A DNA stretch of 64,000 nucleotides, taken from assembly GCF_004346195.1 (NCBI RefSeq), contig NZ_SMAK01000001.1, positions 1 through 64,000 of the forward strand. Direction: 5' to 3'. Source of the DNA: Tepidamorphus gemmatus (GTDB lineage Bacteria; Pseudomonadota; Alphaproteobacteria; Rhizobiales; Tepidamorphaceae). Shown here in pieces: positions 62,322 to 64,000 of this stretch (position 1 is the stretch's first letter; each line of letters begins with the position of its first letter). Below the pieces are notes generated by a model. It saw only the letters and a list, made by a program, of their open reading frames with translations. It made no database searches and had not been told where the DNA came from. The position numbers and the translations under genes were made by a program.

Positions 62322-63146
62322 ATGAACGACGCCGCAGTGATGGAACGTCCGGCACATCTGACGACGGTGATCCCCGACCCGGACATGAACCCGGTCAAGG
62401 TGGAGGCGCGCGACGTGTGCGTCTTCTACGGTGCCAAGCAGGCGCTGTTCAATGTCTCGATCGACATTCCGGAGCGGTCGGTGACCGCCTTCATCGGCCC
62501 GTCGGGCTGCGGCAAGTCGACGTTCCTCAGATGCATCAACCGGATGAACGACACGATCGACGGGACGCGCGTTACCGGCCGCATCACGCTCGACGGACGC
62601 GACATCTACGAGCCGAGCCTCGATGTCGTGGAGCTGCGCGCCAGGGTCGGCATGGTGTTCCAGAAGCCGAACCCGTTTCCGAAGTCGATCTACGACAACG
62701 TTGCCTACGGCCCGCGCATCCACGGCCTTGCGCGCGGCAAGGCCGAGCTCGATGCAGTCGTCGAGGCGAGCCTCAGGAAGGCAGGGCTGTGGAACGAGGT
62801 GAAGGACCGGCTGGACGACCCCGGCACCGGTCTGTCGGGCGGCCAGCAGCAGCGCCTGTGCATCGCCCGCGCGATCGCCGTCAACCCGGAGGTGATCCTG
62901 ATGGACGAACCCTGTTCGGCGCTCGATCCGATCGCCACGGCCCGCATCGAGGAGCTGATCGACGAGCTCAAGGCCAACTACTGCATCATCATCGTCACCC
63001 ATTCGATGCAGCAGGCCGCGCGGGTGTCGCAGCGCACCGCGTTCTTCCATCTGGGTAACCTGGTCGAGGTGGGGCCGACGCAGCATGTCTTCACCAATCC
63101 CAGGGACACCCGCACCCACGACTACATCACCGGCCGCTTCGGCTGA
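62322..63146 (+). CDS. pstB: Phosphate ABC transporter ATP-binding protein
   Basis: 274 aa from ATG 62322 (AGGAG six bases before; ATG 62319 is also in frame). Walker [11 protein letters not shown] (about residue 60), signature [14 protein letters not shown] (about 172), Walker [14 protein letters not shown] (about 191) and the switch His in [11 protein letters not shown]. Powers phosphate uptake through PstCA. Note the DEPCSALDP wording typical of PstB. Confidence 0.97.
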   Translation: MNDAAVMERPAHLTTVIPDPDMNPVKVEARDVCVFYGAKQALFNVSIDIPERSVTAFIGPSGCGKSTFLRCINRMNDTIDGTRVTGRITLDGRDIYEPSLDVVELRARVGMVFQKPNPFPKSIYDNVAYGPRIHGLARGKAELDAVVEASLRKAGLWNEVKDRLDDPGTGLSGGQQQRLCIARAIAVNPEVILMDEPCSALDPIATARIEELIDELKANYCIIIVTHSMQQAARVSQRTAFFHLGNLVEVGPTQHVFTNPRDTRTHDYITGRFG

Positions 63147-63183
63147 GGCAACGCCATCCTCCCGGGCGGCGCAGGAGAGGACC

Positions 63184-63906
63184 ATGACCGAACACATCGT
63201 CTCGTCCTACGATGAGGAACTGCAGAAGCTTTCGCTGATGATCAGCCGCATGGGCGGCCATGCCGAGAAGCTGCTCACCGACGCCATCACGGCGCTCAAC
63301 CGCCGCGACCAGGCGCTGGCGATGCGCACCATCGCGGCCGACGACGAGATCGATCGGCTCGAGCGCGAGGTGGAGGACCTTGCCATCCTGATGATCGCCA
63401 AGCGTCAGCCAATGGCACTGGACCTGCGCCAGATCATGGCGGCGATCAAGATCTCGTCGGATCTGGAGCGGATCGGCGATCTGGCCAAGAACATCGCCAA
63501 GCGGGCGGTTGCCGTGCAGTCCGAGCCGGGCTCGCGCCAGACCGTGCTCGGCATCGACCACATGAGCCAGATTGCGCTCGAGCAGCTCAAGAACGTGCTC
63601 GACAGCTTCGCCCGCCGCGATGTCGATCTGGCGTTGGAGGTCTGGGGACGCGATGCCGAACTCGACGTGATGTACACGTCGATCTTCCGCGAGCTCCTGA
63701 CCTACATGATGGAGGATCCGCGCAACATCACCTTCGCCACGCATCTGTTGTTCGCGGCGAAGAACATCGAGCGGATCGGCGATCACGTCACCAACATCGC
63801 CGAAACGGTGGCCTATCTGGTGCGCGGCGAACCCTTGCTCGAGAAGCGGCCGAAGATGGACCAGTCCAGCTTCGCCACCGCCGATCTGCCGCAGACCGAT
63901 GACTGA
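63184..63906 (+). CDS. phoU: Phosphate signalling protein PhoU
   Basis: 240 aa, two mirrored three-helix bundles with E/D-x3-D metal-cluster motifs (EIDRLEREVEDLAILMIAKRQPMALDLRQIM, read in parts; ISSDLERIGDLAKNIAKRAV; KNIERIGDHVTNIAE). It links the Pst transporter to PhoR and keeps the Pho regulon off in high phosphate. It starts 37 bases after pstB and ends 10 bases before phoB. Confidence 0.96.
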   Translation: MTEHIVSSYDEELQKLSLMISRMGGHAEKLLTDAITALNRRDQALAMRTIAADDEIDRLEREVEDLAILMIAKRQPMALDLRQIMAAIKISSDLERIGDLAKNIAKRAVAVQSEPGSRQTVLGIDHMSQIALEQLKNVLDSFARRDVDLALEVWGRDAELDVMYTSIFRELLTYMMEDPRNITFATHLLFAAKNIERIGDHVTNIAETVAYLVRGEPLLEKRPKMDQSSFATADLPQTDD

Positions 63907-63916
63907 GCGGACGCAC

Positions 63917-64000
63917 ATGGCCAGGAATGCAAAGGTCCTGATTGTCGAGGACGAGGAACCGCTGACGCTGCTGTTGCGCTACAACCTCGAGGCCGAGGGC
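63917..64000 (+). CDS. phoB: Phosphate response regulator PhoB (cut by window end)
   Basis: Only the first 28 codons are present, MARNAKVLIVEDEEPLTLLL and RYNLEAEG. The acidic pair in VEDEE is the phosphorylation-site pocket start of the receiver domain, and the position right after phoU is the standard place for phoB in this order. The rest lies beyond base 64000, so the identification rests on these residues and context. Confidence 0.88.
   Translation, partial: MARNAKVLIVEDEEPLTLLLRYNLEAEG

Noticed and set aside
1-64000. tRNA, rRNA, CRISPR arrays, prophage or integrative element borders
   Set aside because: I looked for T-loop-like GGTTCGA contexts, regular direct repeats and integrase-type genes and found none that stand up; the only mobile trace is the IS481 relic.

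Overview
The window is a high-GC chromosomal segment, most consistent with an alphaproteobacterium of the Hyphomicrobiales (Rhizobiales). The order phoR-pstSCAB-phoU-phoB, an Omp19-type lipoprotein, an ethylmalonyl-CoA-pathway hydratase beside sdhCDAB, a RirA-type iron box and an intergenic repeat familiar from rhizobial genomes all point that way. Coding density is high. I see no rRNA, tRNA or CRISPR. Genus and species cannot be fixed from this sequence alone.

Layout. 0.1-2.1 kb: pyridoxal kinase and a FAD amine/amino-acid oxidase-type enzyme (minus strand). 2.3-9 kb: CoA ester lyase, a 67-aa DUF1737 protein, mesaconyl-CoA hydratase, then sdhC-sdhD-sdhA, an FkbM-type methyltransferase, and sdhB, so acyl-CoA assimilation feeds straight into succinate oxidation. 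9-13 kb: a truncated IS481-type transposase end, a GST, an Omp19-like inhibitor lipoprotein, a tiny lipoprotein, a GNAT enzyme and a PAP2 phosphatase. 12.9-16.2 kb: a single 594-codon gene fusing a BetI-like TetR regulator to a Rieske oxygenase with the iron-ligand pattern of quaternary-ammonium oxygenases, preceded by a sigma70-like promoter overlapping an inverted repeat, then a fold-III PLP decarboxylase. 16.2-24.4 kb: small secreted protein, cold-shock protein, cupin, metallo-beta-lactamase-fold hydrolase, MaoC enzyme, old yellow enzyme, M3 oligopeptidase and a bifunctional enoyl-CoA hydratase/3-hydroxyacyl-CoA dehydrogenase. 24.5-25.2 kb: a decayed zinc alcohol dehydrogenase. 25.4-34.6 kb: pentapeptide-repeat protein, membrane acyltransferase, polA, an orphan TakP-like TRAP binding protein, an M17 aminopeptidase and a TPR lipoprotein.

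34.8-41.9 kb is a coherent sugar-acid module: GntR/FCD regulator and TRAP transporter (minus strand) diverging from lactonase, sugar-acid dehydratase and an RraA/HMG-aldolase-like protein. 42-45.1 kb: cysteine hydrolase plus two GNAT-like proteins, divergent from an atypical LysR regulator. 45.3-51.1 kb: an L,D-transpeptidase and an iron-linked periplasmic operon (imelysin, di-heme oxidoreductase, imelysin-like, DUF1513) with a TGA-N9-TCA box upstream. 51.2-55.6 kb: putA with divergent Lrp-type regulator, a small acidic protein and a CYTH enzyme. 56-64 kb: PPK2 polyphosphate kinase divergent from phoR-pstS-pstC-pstA-pstB-phoU-phoB (phoB cut by the window end), a phosphate-starvation block.

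Most notable: the TetR-Rieske fusion with its own promoter/operator; the GNAT/GNAT/hydrolase/LysR cluster; FkbM inside the sdh operon; the internally deleted alcohol dehydrogenase; and the sugar-acid cluster whose only visible aldolase candidate is RraA-like. All functional calls come from reading motifs by eye; no database search was run.
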